From contig PUQB01000312.1 in the NCBI GenBank assembly GCA_003024785.1, forward strand, positions 228,139-292,138: a stretch of 64,000 nucleotides of DNA, given 5' to 3'. Below are positions 9,790 to 22,480 of this stretch, piece after piece. The notes beneath the pieces were generated by a model. It was not told where the DNA came from. It saw only the letters and a list, made by a program, of their open reading frames with translations, and did not search any database. Position numbers and translations under genes: made by a program. This stretch comes from Selaginella tamariscina (Eukaryota; Streptophyta; Lycopodiopsida; Selaginellales; Selaginellaceae). Positions within the stretch are counted from its first letter, which is position 1, and each line of letters opens with the position of its first letter.

Positions 9790-11030
9790 AAGGCTACAGT
9801 TCTTCCTGTTCACAGGTCCTACGACTGTCCTATTGATCTTGCAGAAGGAAAGACCCACCGTTCGGACCGATTTACGCATTGTCACCCACAGAGTTGGAGG
9901 TTCTTCGCCAGTACATCGAGGACAACTTGGCATCCGGCTTCATTCGTCACTCAAAGTCCCCTGCAGGAGCGCCAATCTTCTTTGTCAAGAAGAAGGATGG
10001 GAGCTTACGTTTGGTTGTGGACTACAGGGGTTTGAATCAAGCTACCATTCGGAATCGGTACCCGTTGCCATTGATCCCGGAACTTCTCGATCGGCTGCGA
10101 GGAGCAAAGGTGTTCACGAAGATCGACTTACGAGGGGCCTACAACCTTGTACGGATTCGTCCCGGCGATGAGTGGAAGACTGCCTTTCGTACAAGGTATG
10201 GACACTTCGAGTACACGGTGATGCCTTTCGGCCTTACCAATGCCCCAGCCGTGTTCCAACACATGGTGAACGACATCTTTCGTGACTTCTTGGACCAGTT
10301 TGTGGTGATCTACCTCGACGACATTTTGATTTTCTCCAAGGACCAGGCGGCACATGACAAGCATGTACGGTTGGTTCTACAGCGGCTTCGTGAGCATGGC
10401 TTGTATGCGAAGTTGGAGAAGTGTTTTTTCGATAGGGATTCTGTGGAGTTCTTGGGCTACATCGTCTCTCCTGCTGGCGTTTCCATGGACATGCACAAGG
10501 TGAAGACCATCGTGGAGTGGGAGAGGCCCAAGTCTGTACGAGATGTACAATGTTTCCTTGGCTTTGCAAACTTCTACAGGCGATTCATACAGGACTTCTC
10601 CAAGCGTGTACTTCCACTCACGGAACTCACCAAGCGCACAGAGGTTTTCTCTTGGTCCGACAAGGCGGAACATGCATTCACAACACTCAAGGACACCTTC
10701 ACGACAGCTCCGATTTTAGCACATCCTGATCCTTCTCGTCCTTTCTTCGTTGAAGCAGATGCCTCGGATTTTGCAGTAGGATCCGTCCTATCGCAAGTTG
10801 GAGAGGACAAGTTGCTTCATCCTGTAGCTTTTCACTCTCGTAAGTTCCTGTCGGCGGAGATCAATTACGAGATTCATGACAAGGAACTCAAGGCCATTGT
10901 GGATTCGTTTGAGGAGTGGCGGCATTTCCTGGAAGGTGCTGCACATCCTGTACAAGTTCTTACGGATCACAAGAACCTGGAGTACTTTCAAACGGCTTCG
11001 AGTTCTCAGTCGGCGACAGGCTAGTGGGCG
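9790..11030 (+). mobile_element. B1 reverse transcriptase and RNase H
   Basis: RT motifs appear in order: [45 protein letters not shown] and the catalytic [10 protein letters not shown] (about 10308-10337). The connection and RNase H follow, with [18 protein letters not shown] and [19 protein letters not shown] to about 10950. The core is a single open stretch of about 380 residues, nearly all of it matching B2. Joins to neighbouring domains are broken. Confidence 0.93.
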
Positions 11031-11059
11031 GAGTTCCTATCACGTTTTGACTTCGTCAT

Positions 11060-12711
11060 CGTTACAGGCCCGTTTTCGGAATGGCAAGGCGGACGCATTG
11101 TCTAGGCGCTCTTACCTGCACCAAGCCCGGGCGATCCTGCATTTGACTGTCAAAGGCAAGTGTTGTTGGGTCCTGATCGATTCCGGCTTGCGGCACTGCA
11201 GGTTCATCAGGCTCCAGCAAATTCAACACTCCTACAGGACGTCCGTTCGCAGTTGGCTACAGACGACTTGGCAAAGAATGTGTTCTCACACATTCATCCT
11301 GACGTTGCAAGTTCCTCTTCCTCCAGTTCCCGTCCAGACTACAACCTGTTCACCATACAGGATGGACTCCTGTACCGGGAAGGTCTCCTGTACGTTCCTG
11401 TTGGTGTTTGCAGGACTCGTGTGGTACAGGATTGTCATGATACCCGGCTACAGGACATTTTGGTGTGGCCAAGACAGTTGAGTTGGTGACTCGCAACTAT
11501 TGGTGGCCTGGGTTGCGAGGTTTTGTGGAAAGGTTTGTACGGAGTTGTGACACCTGCAACAGGTCGAAGATGCCTCGTCATGCACCCTGGTCTTCTTCGT
11601 CCTCTTCCTGTTCCTTCTGCTCCTTGGAGATCCATTTCTATGGATTTCCTCACAGATCTTCCTCCTTCTCGTGGATTCGATGCAGTTCTTGTGGTGGTTG
11701 ACCGTTTCACCAAGCAGGCTCATTTCCTACCCTGCAACAAGACAGCTACAGGTCAGACAACTGCCGAGTTGGTGATCCGTGAGGTGTTCCGACATCATGG
11801 TCTTCCTGAGAGCATTGTTTCCGATCGAGGTCCACAATTCATGTCCAAGTTTTGGCGAGAGCTTCTTCGGAGTCTACAGGTTAAAGCGGATCTTTCTTCA
11901 GGATATCACCCGCAAACTGATGGGCAGTCAGAACGCACAATTCAGACCTTGGAGCAATATCTTCGTTGCTTCATCAGTTACCAACAGGATAATTGGTTGG
12001 ACCTTCTTCCTATGGCGGAGTTTGCCTACAACAACTCCATTCACGCATCTACAGGCCAGACACCTTTCTTTGCTCTTACAGGCCACCATCCACGTTTTGA
12101 CTTTGCTCTCCTGCTTCTCCTTCTTCCGCTCCTGCAGTACAGGATCGTCTTCAGCATCTTCGTCAGGTACAGGATGATCTCCAGGTTCATCTTCAGCAGG
12201 CACAGGAACGGTACAAGCATCATGCTGATGCTCACCGTCAGCCGGCACCTGCATACAAGATTGGTGATCTCGTGTGGCTTCTTCGTCGACACATTCGCAC
12301 CAACAGGCCTTCTTCTAAGTTGGATTTTCAACGATTGGGCCCTTACAGGATCGTGGCGGAGGTAAATCCTGTAGCTTTCCGACTCGAGTTACCATCCACG
12401 GTGAAACTTCATCCTGTGTTTCACACCTCCTTGTTGGAGCCGTATCATCCTTCTTCTCTTCCTGGTCGTGCTTCTTCTCCTCCCCCTCCTGTGGTCATTG
12501 CTGGTGAACCTGAGTACGAAGTTGCAGCCATCCTTGATTCTCGTCTTCATCGCCGCCAACTTCAATACTTGGTGGATTGGAAAGGTTATTTGCCTACCGA
12601 TCGCACTTGGGAACCTGCATCCAACTTACTCCATGCTTCTTCCAAAGTTGCTGCCTTCCATCGGCATTATCCTGCTAAACCAGGTCCTAAGACTCGTGGA
12701 ACTCGTCCTTA
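11060..12711 (+). mobile_element. B1 integrase and chromodomain
   Basis: The zinc-binding region has NYWWPG and CDTCNRSKMPRH near 11490-11590. The catalytic core has ISMDFLTDLPPSRGFDAV, IVSDRGPQFMSKFW and YHPQTDGQSERTIQTLEQYL, giving the DD(35)E set. [19 protein letters not shown] and [16 protein letters not shown] mark the C-terminal domain. The chromodomain ([14 protein letters not shown], then [13 protein letters not shown]) lies at about 12508-12630. Chromodomains of this class direct integration to particular chromatin. A few breaks are present. Confidence 0.92.
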
Positions 12712-12723
12712 GGGAGGAGGTGC
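12712..12723 (+). promoter_or_regulatory. B1 polypurine tract
   Basis: AGGGAGGAGGTGC sits directly against the 3' LTR start (TGTCACAACCCG at 12724) and just after the pol stop. It is the expected plus-strand primer. The same tract borders the B2 3' LTR at about 39404-39416 on the minus strand. Confidence 0.8.
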
Positions 12724-15045
12724 TGTCACAACCCGATACAGGATACAGGATTTCGGATACAGGATACGGGTTACAGGATATGCCTGAGGATATTCCTACA
12801 GGATATACCTATAGGATATTCCTACAGGATATGCCATAGGATATGCTACAGGATATGCCTAGAGGATAAGGACACTATTCTTAGCTCATGACTAGATTAG
12901 ACTCATGACTAGATTAGCTTGGAGTTGTGAGCATAAAAGCCCGACCTAATTGTTGTACAATCAGTTACTATCATACCAATCTTTCTACGATCATTCTTGT
13001 TCTTGTCTTGTTCTTGTCTTGTCTTGCTCCTTTGCCTCCTGCTCTTATCTCACTCCTGGATCCTGTCCTGTTCCTATGTCATAGTTTTTACTATGACTCA
13101 ACCCTTTACTTTGGACGTTGACTGTTGTTACCTACTGTACTATGTTGACGGACCCTAGATGTAGTGAGAAACAGCCCGCTTAGTGCACTTAGGTGTTTAA
13201 GGGTAGTCCGGCCGGCTATCTTTAGATGTCGCGAGAAACTCTAAGCGAAGTAGCACTTACCTTCTAGAAACCCACCCCCAATTTTGACGTCCCGAATAGG
13301 CTGATTGGTCTTTGCAAATGAGTTCGGCGTGTTAAGTACGGTTAGGAACACCCCTAGGTTGACCTAACCCACGCCCTAAAACCCCCACCCCCTTGGGTAG
13401 GGTTTAGGGGTAGGAGTAAGGGTGAGTTATAGGCTCATATTGCTAATTTATCTAAGGGCTAGAATTCAGTGCCAACCCACTAATACAAACAGGAAAAGAG
13501 GGGGGGGGGCTCCGTCACATAAATAAGGTAGAGTATACGTAGAGAGCTCCTGGGTTCATGAATGAGTTCGTTGCTCTTCTGCCGGTGCAAGCTTCAGCTT
13601 GTGTCGTTAAGGTACAAAACCCTCTGTTGTGCCGCCCTAACTTCCAGATGCTAGGGGTACGTCCCACCTTCGGGGTAGCTTACCCTTAACGTTGGCGAAT
13701 CCTGCCTGGAGGTCTTGTCGGGATGCATGTTCCAAGAGGCAGAGGTTGAGGCTTGTCTCCAGCCTCCTCCTCCACGTCAAGCTAGGTGTAGCACTCACGG
13801 CCAAGCAAGGCACATCCGTGTCCTTGTCCAACTGTGGGCGTGGGATCTTGTTTGACAGGTTCACGTACCTGGTTCCTGAGGGTTCATTGAGGGGTTCTAG
13901 AGTTGGCATTTAGGAACCAACGTTTTGTGGTACTTGGTGCAACTCTTGAATCTAAGGCTAAGGCATGATAGCCCACATCTTGGAAGTAGTGTCACATGGG
14001 ATGTGACACTAGGCTAAACGTCACATGGTACAACGCCCGAGGCACGCCCTTTGGGGTTATGTCATGGCTTGTCGCTAAGGGTTGGATATCTAGCAAACAG
14101 GCATGCTTGTGCTTGCACTAGGGTGCTAAGCCTTGGCATCCCGCTCGAGGAGGTTAGGTCTCGTAACTAGGTGTGCTTTGGCACACTTGGCTAGGGGAGT
14201 GTTCTCCTTGGAATCCAGGGGTTGAACAACCTAAGCTCATTAGTAGAAGCCCTTTCGTAAGGCACTCGCAAGATCATGTGCTTAGGGTTATCCCAAACCT
14301 AGCTTTAGGGAATTTTGCTTAGCAGAACACTCGTGTTTGCTACGTGCACACTCGTGTCCCACTAAGTACTAGCCCTAGGTCTAGGTGTAACTTGGCCACT
14401 CAAACCCTTAGGGTTAGTCGTGGTTCAGGGTACCCCTTGTCGCCCTAAAGGGTTGACTCCCGGATGAGGTGATTCCTCAAGGGGTAAGTGACAATGCCTT
14501 AGCTCTGTCACGGGGTATGTGTGGACACACATCTCCTTGATGGGGTTAGGGCATGAGCCTGTCTAGTCTTCTAGGGCAAGACCCTAAGTCAACTAGGGTT
14601 ATCCCTCAAGGTTTTGGGGTAGAATTGCTAGGGAGACTTAGGCTAAACCCTAAGTCAACTAGGGTTATCTCAAGGGTTCTGGGGCAGACATTCTAGGGAG
14701 ACTTAGGCTAAACCCTAAGTCTCTTGTCCACTTGGGCATTAGAGTCTAACCCTAGGGGTCGTTGGGGTTGTTCTGGGGAACTTAGCGTTGCTCACACAAG
14801 GTGATGACACCGAATGGCCACCTGGCAGCCACGTGTGCCACGTGTTGGCCTTTTGGGTTAAAACTTGACATCCTATCTCGCTCCTAGATCCAGTCCTGTT
14901 CATGTCCTACTCCTGGATCCTGTCCTGCGTCTTGTCTTGCTCCTGAGTTCCTAGTTCCTGTCTTGTTTCCTATCCTACTCATGAGTCAAGCCTTCCTACT
15001 CTTGGAATCCTGCTCACTTCCTGTTTCCTGGATCGTGGCTTGACA
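12724..15045 (+). repeat. B1 3' LTR, split by a solo family A LTR
   Basis: The LTR occupies 12724-13076 and 14876-15045 (about 0.52 kb in total) and is interrupted by the solo A LTR and its duplicated TCCTA. It holds the same ACAGGATAT repeats, TATA-like box and TCCTG-rich tail as the 5' LTR. Confidence 0.92.
13077..14870 (+). mobile_element. Solo family A LTR inside the B1 3' LTR
   Basis: This is a complete LTR of 1794 bp from TGTCATAG to AACTTGACA. TCCTA is perfectly duplicated at 13072-13076 and 14871-14875. No internal region is attached, so it is a solo LTR left by recombination between two LTRs of one insertion. It dates a family A insertion after B1 arrived, although B1 itself sits inside family A. 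Confidence 0.95.
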
Positions 15046-17147
15046 ATGTACCTCCTCAGAGAGTCGGTGTTCGATGAGACTTAGAAGTTAATATTGATTT
15101 TCAATATCAATTTTATTTTAGAGTCGAATAGATTATTGAAAAAGATGGTTCTTAACTTTGCATCATGGTCGCAAATGTGGGCACTTAAAGAACAAATAAA
15201 GTATGTATCTTCAATCTTTCGGAATATTGAAAAATAGAACTATTCTTAACTCAAGTTTGATTGTATTCCTTGGGTTAATTGTTAGTTCTATCTCAAGGTT
15301 TGATGGTGTTTCCTTGAGTTGGTTCATATTCTTGTGAGTATGATATTGTGTAGCGGATTAGCTCAAGAAGATGGTGTCCCTTCTGATGATTGTAGTTTAA
15401 GGTTCATCTAATATCCGTTCGAGAATATGAGGTCTCCTATCACCTCATCTGTTGAGATATTTATATTTTAAACTTTGACAGAATTTGTGACAAATCTTTT
15501 CAAAAGATTGGTTAAAAATGACTTGTCAAAGTATGGTATGATACTCTTCAATATTGAGTTTGAAGTGCTCAATATCAAACTTGATTATGATCACATGAGT
15601 GGCCGTAATCATATAATATAAAGACTCAAGTGGATTTGAGTCTGACACTTTGGTAAGGCACTACCTTAGTGTTATAACTTGAAACGTGTTTTCAAGTTAG
15701 TTGAGAAATGAAAATTTCTCAATACATGCTTGAAGAGCAATGGATACTTTCTGGATTGCTAGGTGTCTAGAGTGAATAATGTATCTTAGTTCAATGTACT
15801 GAACTAGATATTTTATTCATGTTTGGGAGATCTATTGAATTATAAAGTATGACTAAAACATGAAGTTGATCTAACACTTCAGTGTTATGATAACATTTAT
15901 GTGGAGGTTTATATCTACTAAATCAATTAGATGAAACCAGACACTAGTTCATGATTCCTCTTAGTCTCTGAACAAAGTTCCTTGAAATACTGTCGTAAAC
16001 ATTATATTTCCGTCTCAAAATTGAAGTTCGGTTCATGTAAACTAAGACCATATCTATAATGTAGTTGTAACATTTCGATAAATTGATATGATTGTAAGTT
16101 TATATCCACTAGTATAACAACTAGTTGATAAGCTTAGGATTTGAACGTTAAAACGATCATTATCCATTCGAGAGTATCAATATCGAAATTGCGACTATTT
16201 ATAGAATAAGATTAGTTTTAAAATGTTTATCAAAAAAACACTAGTTGCTTCAATTAGTGAAATGCTATACTTCGGTATAGTGTTGAGAAACATTTACGAA
16301 ATAAGTTTAAGAGTTGGAAATAAATATAATGTTACGGAGGCGTACAGTATTACGAGTTCAGGGAGATCTTATCGTGAAAACTAAGTTTAAAATTCCGTAT
16401 TTTGAACTTAGTACGATAAAGAGTTAGGAATTTTAAATGGCACCTAGTATGTTGTGCTCTTTAGAGAATGAGTACAATGAGGTACTAATTAAGACAAAGA
16501 TTGTTGATTGAGGCATTAGAGATGGGTTGAATTTTCTGATTTCCACATTGGTTATAAGAAAGGTATGTTAGCTTATCTGGTCCCTGAACTGGTCGGTGTT
16601 ATGAAAGAGTACAAAGTTGATTGTGAAAGATGAATGGTAGTGCTATCACACTTGGTTGCAAATTTGACTGAATTTGATTCCTATCGGGAATAAATTTATG
16701 TTAATATAACACCAAGTGGATGGCAGGTTGGCATGACCTTGTTTGTACATGTGTACAGCCATGCGCCTCTGTGATCGCCTCTGGCCAGATTGATATATTT
16801 ACAAAGAACAGGGTTTAACGAATTGTACTCTTGTATCGGAAAAGAGCTTGATTCCGATAAAAGTCTCATACTTAGTCTGGCGTAACTATATACTAACGAG
16901 AGATAGGTATAGTAGCAGACCCTTATGAAAAGGGTAATGAGAAACACCGAGGGATGCAAAATGTAAAGCTATAATATCATAACATGTGGACCATTGGAAA
17001 ATCAAAGAAATGCGAAGGTGTTTTAGTCAAGCATTTGAGAAGTGCTTGTTGTGCGCTAGATGACAGAGGTCATCAACAGCGTTTAATATAAAGGAATAAA
17101 GAAAGTCTTTATTTCTTCTTAACCAAGGGACCGGCAACAACACTAAC
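15046..17147 (+). mobile_element. Family A internal region, continued
   Basis: This is the direct continuation of 5866-7138 after the B1 insertion. It is AT-rich and non-coding, and it matches the minus-strand copy at about 30430-32040. It stops at about 17147, some 300 bp before the expected polypurine tract, where a minus-strand A LTR begins. Confidence 0.85.
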
Positions 17148-18962
17148 TGGAGTTTTAACCCAAAGGTCAACATGTGGCAACACGTGGTTGCCAGGTGGCC
17201 ATTCGGCGTTATCACCTGTGTGAGCAACACTAAGTTTCCCAGAACAACCCCAACGACCCCTAAGGTTAGACTCTAATGCCCAAGTGACAGGAGACTTAGG
17301 GTTTATCCTAAGTCTCCCTAGAGTGTCTACCCCCAAAAAACCCTTGAGGGATAACCCTAGTTGACTTAGGGTTTAGCCTAAGTCTCCCTAGAGTGTCTAC
17401 CCCCAAAACCCTTGAGGGATAACCCTAGTTGACTTAGGGTTTTGCCCTAAAGACCTAGACAGGCTCATGCCCTAACCCCCATCAAGGAGACGTTGTTCCA
17501 CACATACCCTTAGACAGAGCTAAGGCATCGTCACTTACCCCTTGAGGAATCACCCTCATCCGGGAGTACAACCCCTTTAGGGTGACAAGGGGTACCTTGA
17601 ACCACGTCTAACCCCTAAGGTTTGAGTGGCCAAGCTATACCTTAGCCTAGGGCTAGTACTTAGTGAGGACACGAGTGTGCGCCGTAGGCGGACACGAGTG
17701 TTCTGCTAAGCAAACTCCCTAAGGCTAGGTTTGGGATAACCCTAAGCACATGACCTTGCGAGTGCCTTACGAAAGGGCTTCTGCTAATGAGCTTAGGTTA
17801 TTCAACCCCTGGATTCCAAGGAGAACACTCCCCTAGCCAAGTGTGCCAAAGCACACCTAGTTATGAAACCTAACCTCCCTTGAGCAGATGCCAAGGCTTA
17901 GCACCCTAGTGCAAGCACAAGCATGCCTGTTTGCTAGAGTATCCAACCCCTTAGCAACAAGCCCATGACATAACCCCAAAGAGCGTGCTCGGCATTGTAC
18001 CATGTGACGTTTAGCCCAATGTCACATCTCCATGTGACACTGCCTTCCATGATGTGGGCTATCATGCCATAGCCCTTAGATTCAAGAGTTGCACCAAGTA
18101 CCACAAACATGGTTCCTAAATGCCAACTCTAGAACCCTCAATGAACCCTCAAGAACCAGGTAACGTGAACCTGTCAAACAAAATCCCACGCCCACAGTTG
18201 GACAAGGACACGGATGTGCCTTGCTTGGCCGTGAGTGCTACACCTAGCTTGACGAGGAGGAGGAGGCTGGAGACAAGCCTCAACCTCTGCTTCTTGGAAC
18301 ATGCATTCCGACAAGACCTCCCAGGCATGAATTCGCCAACGTTAAGGTAAAGCTACCTCAAAGGGGGACGTACCCTGGCATCTGGAAGTTGGGCGGCACA
18401 ACAGAGGGTTCCTTAACGACACAAGCTGAAGCTTGCACGGCAGAAGAGCAACGAACTCATTCATGAACCTAGAGCTCTCCCACATATACTCTACCTTATT
18501 TATGTGACGGAGCCCCCCCCCCCCCCCCCCTCTTTTCCTATTGTATTAGTGGGCTGGCACTGAATTCTAGCCCCTTAGATAAATTAGCAATATGAGCCTA
18601 TAACTCACCCTTACTCCTACCCTAAACCTACCCAAGGGGTGGGGGGTTTAGGGCGTGGTTAGGGCAACCCTAGGTTAGGTCACCCTAGGGTGTCCTAACC
18701 CTACTTAACACGCCGAACTCATTTGCAAGACCAAACAACCTATTCAGGACGTCAAAATTGGGGGTGGTTTTTAGAAGGTAAGTTCTAGCTTCGCTTAGAG
18801 TTTCCTGCAAATACCTAATGACACCCGGCCGGACCATCACCAGATACCCAAGTGCACTAGGCGGGCTGTTTCCTACTAACATCTAGGGTCCATCAACATA
18901 GTACAGTAGGTAACAACAATCAACGTTCAAAGTAAGGGTCGAGTCATAGTAAAACTATGACA
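17148..18962 (-). mobile_element. Family A long LTR (outer composite, right end)
   Basis: This long LTR of about 1.81 kb on the minus strand starts at 18962 with TGTCATAG and ends near 17148. A run of about 18-19 C (G on the element strand) lies near 18512-18530. By position it is the 5' LTR of the outer minus-strand unit, but no primer site follows it. Instead it abuts plus-sense internal sequence. Confidence 0.9.
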
Positions 18963-18967
18963 CGATG
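18963..18967. repeat. Target-site duplication CGATG, right copy
   Basis: This matches 1183-1187. See the left copy. Confidence 0.85.
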
Positions 18968-19995
18968 AGTCTCATTGGTGAGTGTTAATGGAGTGTTAAG
19001 AACAATGTGTAGAACCTTCTGAGGTTTCAAATGTCCTAAGAAAGACCATTCTAGTTTAACATGAGGACGTTTACAAAAGAGTTAACAGTTAAGAAAATAT
19101 TACAGGATGGCTTGGGGTGGCTTACCTTATGGAGAGATTACACGTGAATATTATAATGCCAACGTGCATAATTATCTTCAAAGAAACAAACTCAACCTTA
19201 TAATTAATTCTCCCATTTGAACCATTTTAAAATTGGGGAATGGATTTCATATAACCCATAAATCCTAAGAGTACAAAGGGAAATTAATCTATATTAATAA
19301 TGATGGATTTTATGACTAAATGGATGGAAGTAGAACTCATGAAAAGAGCTTATGCATTATGGCACAATACATACCATTTATAAATTGTCATACATGGTAT
19401 TGAATTCCTAAAAAAAATATAAGTGACAAAGAAAACATTTTGCTAATGAAATAATCCGAATGTTTTGAATAAATTATCCTTAAAGAAATGGGTAGGTTAA
19501 ATCCACAAATATGGTTAAAAAATTGTTTTAAAAAGAAATGATTAGGAAGGACTCAAATGAAAACTCCCTAAAGTTCTATGGTTTATAATATAACTTATAA
19601 AGTCACTATAGGATTAACACCATTTTAAGCTTTACTTATGATGTAGAAGCCATAACTTTTATTGAGTGTATAGTACCATATCTAAGGAATGCTGAATGAA
19701 AGGAATCTTTAGAGTCACGATTGGTATGATCGAAAAATATAGATGAGTTTAGAATTCATGCTCTATGGATCATGCATGCTATATAGAGGAAAGCCTAGCT
19801 TGACTGAAGGCATGAAAAAAACTATTAAAGAGGGAGATTTTATTTTGTGTATAAGGAGGTGGAGACCTCAACAAAAATTAAAGCTAAGTGATTAGGGTTT
19901 TTAAGGTGAAAAATGGTTGGTTTAAAAGGATAAATTTTAATAGCGACATTAAGAAGAGATGATGTAAAAGAGAAAGTTAATATTAACAAGTTCAA
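18963..19995 (+). mobile_element. Old Ty3/gypsy fragment, right half (integrase)
   Basis: Continuing from 1187, worn integrase text includes a stretch like the core strand MDFMTKWMEVE at about 19302-19332, the usual gypsy integrase signature. Later text resembles the C-terminal integrase tail. It is very AT-rich and broken many times. Together with 1-1187 it forms the substrate of the nest. Confidence 0.65.
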
Positions 19996-22480
19996 GAAGT
20001 ATTATTAGAAGTAAAAGTGAATCAATTCATGATTTCTCCCAAGGAGAATATTCTGTGTGTGGGAATCATTATAAAAGATCTATGATATCCTAGAGAGGTA
20101 AGAACATTGCATTTGCTTGAGTCAATGCAAAGGAAAGAGCACTATCACTCTAAGAATTGCAAGAGTTTCATCAATTCTCCTCATGGGGAATCGAACATGT
20201 CTGGGATTTCCCCTATGTTGCAAATAAAATATATTCTAGATTGATGTTGGTGGCATTGCCAAAGATTGGTAATGCTAACATTTATGATGATGGTGGAGGA
20301 TGTTGATAAGAGAGATGGGATTACCTCTAAAGAGATTGAAAAGATTTTTTTGGTTTCCTAATAGGAAAGGAGAGCTCGTGTTGCAAAGAATCATATGGAG
20401 CAATATCTTCATGAAGGAAAAGAATATGATAGTAAAGCATGATTGAAAGTGAGTGATCTCATGGAGGAGGCACAACATTGGTAAACTTCATTTGAATTCA
20501 AGAAATCTACCACAACAACCTCGAATGTGATCATTTCATTCTATGACGCATTGGTGCACATGAAACCTGTAGGAGTCGCAATCCTATGTTGAGGAAGCTT
20601 ACAAACATATGGTGCTCATGCATGAGAAGGAATATTAAAAGGAAAGCCTTTACCATGGTGGCTTTCACATGGATACATTATTTGGCTTAATATCATGTGA
20701 GGGAGCATGGAGCACCTGTGGATGAAGCGATGTATGAGTTTATGCTCAAGAGATTGCCAAACTTCCACAGAAAAAGGAGAATGTCTAGGGGGATGATGAA
20801 GAAATCCAATTGCTAGATGAGAGTTTTCTAGAAACACCACCGAAGCAGAAGATCAAGAAGGAAGCTACACCATTGAGAAGGGGATTGAGGTTAAACAAGA
20901 AGGTCAAAATGGAGTAGATGATCAATTTAGTTATGACGTACAGCTCAGACAAGGACAAGGATTGTTTAATTGTAGAAAAGATACAAGAGGAGTACAAGAT
21001 TGGACAAACAACTCGTGAACAACTTGGAAGTTTATAACAAATTGGAACCCACACTACATGTGGAGCCAAAGGAAAGCGGACTAGACAAGGTGACATGTGG
21101 TATATTCTGGATCTTATAACCTGTCACCTTTGGCTAGTCCCAGGAATGGGAAGAGTTCCTTCACATAGGCCTTATTCATGGTCAGTTTACGGGTCAATTC
21201 TAGAGAGGACGAGGAACATACAACAAAGAGGTTTTCAACTATAGGTCAACCATAAAGTTGTAGCACCACAATGTTCTAACTCTATGTCAAAAGGAACAGA
21301 AACAAACTTCAATATGGTTTTTAAGAGGCACATACCATTCAGGACACAAAAATAAGTAGAGGCATTTGACACAGAAACCCACTTTATGCAAGTGTTAGTT
21401 AGACTCTAGAAAGATGTCTTAGAGAAATTGGGACGAGGGGGAGGATAATCTCCTGATGCTTTGGAGGTTGTAACAAATATCAGCAACCAATTAATTCAGG
21501 ATGCATAATGAAGGACATGGAGCAAGTGAAGAAGATCACAGTAGAGGCCATGGAGGCAATGATGATGTCCAAGTTTTTTGGGTCTTTGAACAACAATCAA
21601 TAAGAATAGCCGTTGCATGATGAAGGTACACACCAAGTCCACACATGGTTGAGCCAAAGTTGGAGACATGAGAGCCGAGTGAGACAAAAGCATAACACTT
21701 ATGCATAAGATATCAAAGCTCCAACATGAGTTCAAGTATGATGGAGCTTCTTTCTCTCATACGAGAGGAACTATAACATTTGAAGGAAGAAAGAATGTAC
21801 ACCTGCGAGTGGACAATCATAGTTTACGTCTCGAGCTGATTAAGGTGTAGGAGGAGCTAGAGAAACAAATGGCATGATTCAAAAATACAAAGAAGATTAT
21901 ATTGAATACCCAAAGAGTGATGAAGAGGCTTACCAACAGTAGGGTTGTAGTGAGGACACAACAACAACTAAAAGTGGGGAACAATGTTGAAAGTTAGAAC
22001 ATCATATAGGAAATGCATTGGTAGGACAACTTACTGTGAAGGAATAAGAGGTAGGTAGTCCACATGAACACCTACCAAGAGGTTTGTAATAAATACTTAG
22101 TATGAGGAAAACCTTATGAATTAGGAGTCATGAAGAAAAAAATCTTATGGTGATAGTATGTGGATGATTACAGCAGTTAGACCGACGTGGCACAAGGAGA
22201 ATATGGAAGTGAATAGACATGACAAAAATAAAGTCTCCATGCCCATGAATCTCTGAGCTTGCTTTTCATGTACTTATTCTAGTAATGAAATCCTTTATAT
22301 ATTGTCATCGTGTGTAAACTCTCTAATGAGTAATTTAACATGGCATGTGGCCAAAGTAAATTCATCCATTTGACATTAGAGACATGTCAAAAAGTGTGAA
22401 TGTTAGTTAAAGTGCACAAGTGTAAGAAATTTAGTATGTAGTCCCAAGGTTATCCTAATATTGTTCCCCAAAGAAATGGC
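19996..22480. other. AT-rich stretch, no recognised gene
   Basis: I cannot assign a product. Plus-strand text at 21480-21980 looks like the remains of a charged, coiled-coil-rich protein (many Glu, Lys and Gln codons), and 20240-20860 also keeps a faint coding look, but no domain is recognisable. It may be the 3' part of the old gypsy element or a separate dead gene. No LTR boundary is seen. Confidence 0.3.

Larger units (their letters stand above)
7139..15045 (+). mobile_element. Element B1: Tf1/sushi-like chromovirus, with nested solo LTR
   Basis: This is a Ty3/gypsy chromovirus with two LTRs of about 0.51-0.52 kb, gag, protease, reverse transcriptase, RNase H, integrase and a chromodomain. 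Without the A LTR nested in its 3' LTR it is about 6.1 kb. ATGTAC flanks both ends (7133-7138 and 15046-15051). The undisturbed target survives in another A copy near 32036-32046. LTRs open TGTCA and close TGACA. It is broken in roughly ten places. Its long RT segment appears identical to that of B2 over hundreds of residues, so both insertions are probably young. No tRNA primer site is present; see the self-complementary primer entry. Confidence 0.95.

Noticed and set aside
10128-10810. Several antisense frames of 70-110 codons opposite B1 RT (mirrored in B2)
   Set aside because: They are shadows of a well-supported RT/RNase H frame; they are shared by B1 and B2 only because the two are nearly identical.
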